Source: Phlegmacium glaucopus
Lineage: Eukaryota; Basidiomycota; Agaricomycetes; Agaricales; Cortinariaceae
Direction: 5' to 3'
Assembly: GCA_015039465.1 (NCBI GenBank)
Contig: MU130376.1
Span: forward strand, 1-31,031
Length of the DNA: 31,031 nucleotides
In this document: positions 27,892 to 31,031 of the stretch, piece by piece
Layout of the letters: each line of letters begins with the position of its first letter
Numbering within the stretch: position 1 is the first letter of the stretch
The notes under the pieces: model-generated
Told to the model about the DNA's origin: nothing
Databases searched by the model: none
Seen by the model: only the letters and a program-made list of their open reading frames with translations
Translations under genes and position numbers: made by a program

Positions 27892-29154
27892 TCATGAAGT
27901 TGAGGACCGATGAACCTCAACAATATCTTGAGCATCACTGGCCCGGGCGTCCAACTGTTCAACCTCCTGATTGGAATTCCTCGAGGTGTCGTCATTATGG
28001 GCAAAGTGCAAACTTTCAATCGTTTGCGATAACGAGCTAGTATCATTGTACGACATCCCCAAGGCCTCTCGTACAAGAATGATTGTTGGTATCATTCCCT
28101 GAGCATGTCAACGCATTCAGTATAATGATCACATGATCATGAGTGAGCACTAAGCACCTACATTCAAAGGGGCCAGCGCCAATATGGTCCTGATGAATTT
28201 ATACGCCATAGTAACCTCATTGCCACTAAAAAGTTGGAAGTAAAGGATGATAGAGCATAGCTGTGTTACAAATATCACACTTCCAGACTCGATCAAGATG
28301 AAGAGTATAAAGACGAGAGGGCGAAATTTGTTCTCCCTCCCGCTGTGAGCCATCACAGGCCGGACTGCTAGGTACACCATGACAATCTTCAGGACGATCA
28401 AGCCCATGTCGAGACCATCGATAGCCAAGTACAGGCCTTGATTTACTGTAAATAAATAAGGAGCCTTTAAAATACAGTTCTTGTCTGAGTCGTCTTTCAT
28501 CTGCGACAATGTGGTACCTTAGTGTGACAAAATCAGTCCATGAATTGTGGATTATAATTACAATAGATTTGACCAACCAAGTGCCGCAAGCGCTAAAAGC
28601 AATGGAATAATTGTAACGGACATCCTGCGTCCCCACACAATCCAACATCGGTATATCTGGAAGATATTTTAATATTATGCGCCCACTGGCAGATCTGTAG
28701 TTGCTTACCCAAATATTCTGTGAAAGGAAATAGTAAAAGCTGTATGTTGCAACCTGTATATTGTTCTGCAGACAAACCTGCTGGAATGTCTGTTGCACTA
28801 CAACGCTACACATGTATTAGATTGGTTAATAGGCTTATATTATCAAATTTAGGACTGAAACAGGCTCACACATCTTTCATCTCCAAAGCAAAATTAACAG
28901 CAGATAGGCCATAGAGCGTGCACAGTGGATAGATAAGAGAATTTTGCTTTCCGTCGGGGCTTGCTTGCAGAGTCTTCATCACATGGATGTATAGGTAAAG
29001 AACAAAACAGCCAGTATAAAGTCCTGAATATGATATTGTGTTTAGTGAGATCATTTGCCATCGCCGGATGTAATATGTTACTACCAAATAAGAACCCTCC
29101 TACAATGAGCCTGAGAGGACCAGAGATCTCTGGCGAATTGTACGACAGGAACAT
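27892..29154 (-). CDS. Orphan seven-transmembrane protein, paralog C (320 aa, six exons)
   Basis: Exons: 29154-29085, 29023-28870, 28805-28709, 28656-28578, 28517-28162 and 28098-27892. Introns are 52-64 nt. The join gives 321 open codons. This is the most compact of the three genes and carries no transposon. TM1 spans the first intron (LIVGGFLFG joined to LYTGCFVLYLYIHV). TM3 ends IYRCWIVWGRRMSVTIIP, TM5-TM6 are linked by MAHSGRENKFRP, and TM7 ends PTIILVREALGMSYND. Distinct parts are the N-terminus (MFLSYNSPEISGPLR), a TM2-TM3 loop with VVVQQTFQQVCLQNN, the TM4-TM5 loop (QMKDDSDKNCILKAP) and the TM6-TM7 loop (FQLFSGNEVT). The function is unknown; surface receptor-like by topology. Confidence 0.83.
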
Positions 29155-29693
29155 GATATGGTGGTAGATTGCAAGGTGGGCCTTTTAAGAAACTTTCATT
29201 TGAGGCCTTCCACTTGGCTTATAGACTGCGACCAATCAGATCTTATTGATTCCATTGATGTTGATGAGATAAAAATCAGTCCATTTCAGAGATAGTAGTT
29301 CTTAAGTACTCTCCTTCCTTTTTCCACTCGCAATTGAGCAAAAGAAAGTTGAATTTGCGATTTATTTGTCTTGTAATTGATATCGTGAGTTTGACGTTGG
29401 AACGATCTTTTATCATTTATTTTATGGGTGGTAAATTCGGAAGATGCCAGGTGCAATCAATTTCTTGAAATTTGGCTTTGCTACATCAGTCCTAGACCTG
29501 TGTCAGACCGTCAAAATGGGCAAAGTGTCAATTTATCAAATGAGCGCTTTTCTCATTTTGATACAGGCCTACTCGGCCATCCATCATCAATGACAGCCGT
29601 AAGTTCAAAACTTCCTTGTTTCCTCCTAGTCGAAATGATGTATCGCAAAGAGATATAATGCTTATGCAAATATGTTTTAAAGAAAAGATCTGC
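29155..29693. other. 7TM-C promoter region and spacer
   Basis: 29170-29440 is the conserved 7TM upstream region. 29455-29670 matches block A at about 17575-17690. No gene is supported. Confidence 0.55.
29218..29223 (-). promoter_or_regulatory. TATA box of 7TM-C
   Basis: The minus strand reads GCAGTCTATAAGCCAAGTGG about 65 nt upstream of the ATG. It is shorter than in A and B because the second, downstream TATAAAG-like repeat is missing. Confidence 0.55.
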
Positions 29694-30062
29694 TTGCGTC
29701 GAGTGTACGGGACCATTGTGCGTTTAGTTTACTTTCGAGGTTGAATGTACAGCGTTTGAGGAAGGTGTACCATGCTAGGAAACTACGATTGTTGAGAAGA
29801 ATACCAGACCGGCCGATAAGGTAGGTGAAGACGCCGCTGCAGGCTGCTACTGTTGGTAAAATGAGTTCGGGCCTGTTCCCTGTACGTGTTTTTCCCGACA
29901 TTGAACGATACTAGGAGGTAGAGGATGAGAGCAGCGAAAGAGAGGAACATGAGCTATCATAGGCTGAGAAGTGGAAGTTAACGAGTAAGGGAATACATAC
30001 CGAAAGGTTGGCAGCAAAGAGAATCCATTTGTTGAACTAGCCTCCATTTGCCTTGAGGCATA
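29694..30062 (-). pseudogene. Tetraspanin pseudogene fragment, block C
   Basis: Only the 5' half remains. A diverged TM1 exon (STNGFSLLPTF) is followed by a GTATGT donor and GATAG acceptor. The best stretch reads RTGNRPELILPTVAACSGVF, GRSGILLNNRSFLAWYTFLK and CTFNLESKLNAQWSRTLDAS, with the TM3 codons between WYTFL and CTFN deleted. The CCG motif, large loop, TM4 and C-terminus are gone. Homology ends at about 30062, which marks the outer edge of block C. Confidence 0.75.
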
Positions 30063-30299
30063 CACCACCATTTGTTAGACATGTGAGAAAAACCTGGACA
30101 TCAGACCCTGTGTGGCACCTTTCCACACCTGTCAGAGGTCCTGATGGAAGGTTTACCCAACACCGCAATCTGGCTAATATCAGCGTGTCGCCAGGTTGAC
30201 CTGGTGGCAACATTTTCCGCCAGCTGTGAACAGCTGGAGCCCAGCTCAAGCAAATCTACTCTCTGTTGGGGGCAATCCTCAATATTTTTTCTTTATTAT
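30063..30299. other. Spacer, nothing recognised
   Basis: A short imperfect palindrome (GCCAGGTTGACCTGG, about 30191-30205) and CAGCTGTGAACAGCTG (about 30221-30236) are the only structure seen. Confidence 0.4.
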
Positions 30300-30877
30300 T
30301 GTTAAGTTTAAGACAAAAGGGAGAAGTCATGTCGGAGTTACTCCGGAACGGAACCGGAACAGTAACCCGGAAAGGACGTTGGCCTCAGCGTGTGTGCTGT
30401 GCCGCCCAGCTCCTAAGGTGTCCTGATTTCGGAACGGAAGAGGAAAGTAACAAGTCGGAAGGCCTCAGTGACTTAGAGGAAAAACAAGAGGAGGGAAACT
30501 AAGTTGATATTCGAACTGAGGGAAAACATACAAGTTTTGAGTACTTAAATAAATAAAGGAATAGCAACCGAAATATAAAAGATAAATATACGTGCTGCGT
30601 TCTGCTCCCGGAAAGGTCCTGCATTCTTGGGTGAATAATCCATGGCGGGTATGCTGACTGATGGTGGGAAGGTTGATGACAAAGAATAGTGGTAGTGGCA
30701 AAGAAGTGATAACGGGTTTGGAGTATAGACGGAGGAACTGGAATGACACGGAGAAGTCTCGGAGTTGAACATAGGAAGAGTAGTTCGGGGAATAAGGGAA
30801 GGCAGTGTTCGGAGTACGGACTACCGGAGACAGCTCCGACGGAGCTGGACCGGAGTAACGTAAGACGGAATGTAACA
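30300..30877 (+). mobile_element. LTR, family 1, copy 3 (578 bp)
   Basis: This is the reverse-complement counterpart of 16383-16947, with ends TGTTAAG and TGTAACA and a TATAAAAG box at about 30574, so it points along the plus strand. It is very close to copy 1 (shared GGAGTTACTCCGGAAC, CCTCAGCG-TGTGTGCTGTGC, CAGCTCCGACGGAGCTGGAC). The flanks ATTAT and ATATT are not an exact duplication, so the insertion is either mutated or recombined. Confidence 0.85.
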
Positions 30878-31031
30878 ATATTGAATTGAATCTTCTCTGC
30901 AGGATGTATAGCGCATCAACAAGTATGTATTTTATTGCAACATTTTTGGTTAATTATCCTGACGTTCTTTATTTGAAGATATCCCAGGTCAACAGGCTTC
31001 TTTATCTTGGTATCCCCCAACTATCAAATTC
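30878..31031. other. Window end, nothing recognised
   Basis: AT-rich sequence without an ORF or repeat that I can support. Confidence 0.4.

Overview
The window looks like nuclear DNA of a basidiomycete fungus, most likely a mushroom-forming agaricomycete. The reasons are short GT-AG introns of about 50-75 nt, a Tad/I-like LINE with an RNase H domain, genes of the orphan seven-transmembrane (7TM) family that is expanded in Agaricomycetes, a fungal-type tetraspanin, and a dense load of solo LTRs and non-autonomous DNA transposons. No CRISPR, operon or bacterial signature is present.

Layout: (1) 1-4642 is AT-rich, gene-free repeat DNA. A segment of about 1.65 kb is present twice (1-1650 and 2990-4642). 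Copy 1 ends in a GC-rich double-hairpin element followed by a 25-bp minisatellite. Copy 2 carries a 543-bp TIR element with a 7-bp target duplication, and copy 1 supplies the empty site. (2) About 4643-11472 is an apparently intact LINE with ORF1 (Gag-like, three CCHC knuckles) and ORF2 (endonuclease, reverse transcriptase, RNase H), which overlap by ATGA, followed by a 3'UTR and an A-rich tail. (3) 11901-12593 (-) is an intronless DJ-1/PfpI gene resembling isonitrile hydratase. (4) 13701-30070 is a cluster of three related blocks (A about 13701-19250, B about 23782-27340, C about 27801-30070). Each block has a six-exon 7TM gene and a tetraspanin copy, both on the minus strand.

By following splice sites, all three 7TM genes can be read from start to stop (320, 336 and 320 aa) with identical intron positions. 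All three tetraspanin copies are broken by stops, frameshifts or truncation. Differences among the 7TM paralogs are concentrated in the N-terminus and in the loops that an N-out model places outside the cell. The cytoplasmic loops and C-tail are nearly invariant. This suggests a small diversifying receptor-like cluster.

Transposons have repeatedly hit the cluster: a 1139-bp TIR element sits inside intron 3 of 7TM-A, a solo LTR lies upstream of 7TM-A, and a different solo LTR lies just after the 7TM-B stop. The region between blocks A and B (19250-23780) holds a frame-independent 10-bp minisatellite fused to a coiled-coil ORF, a promoter/LTR-like stretch, and an LTR with an attached truncated gag-like start. 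All functional statements are inferred from sequence reading; no alignment or database search was run.
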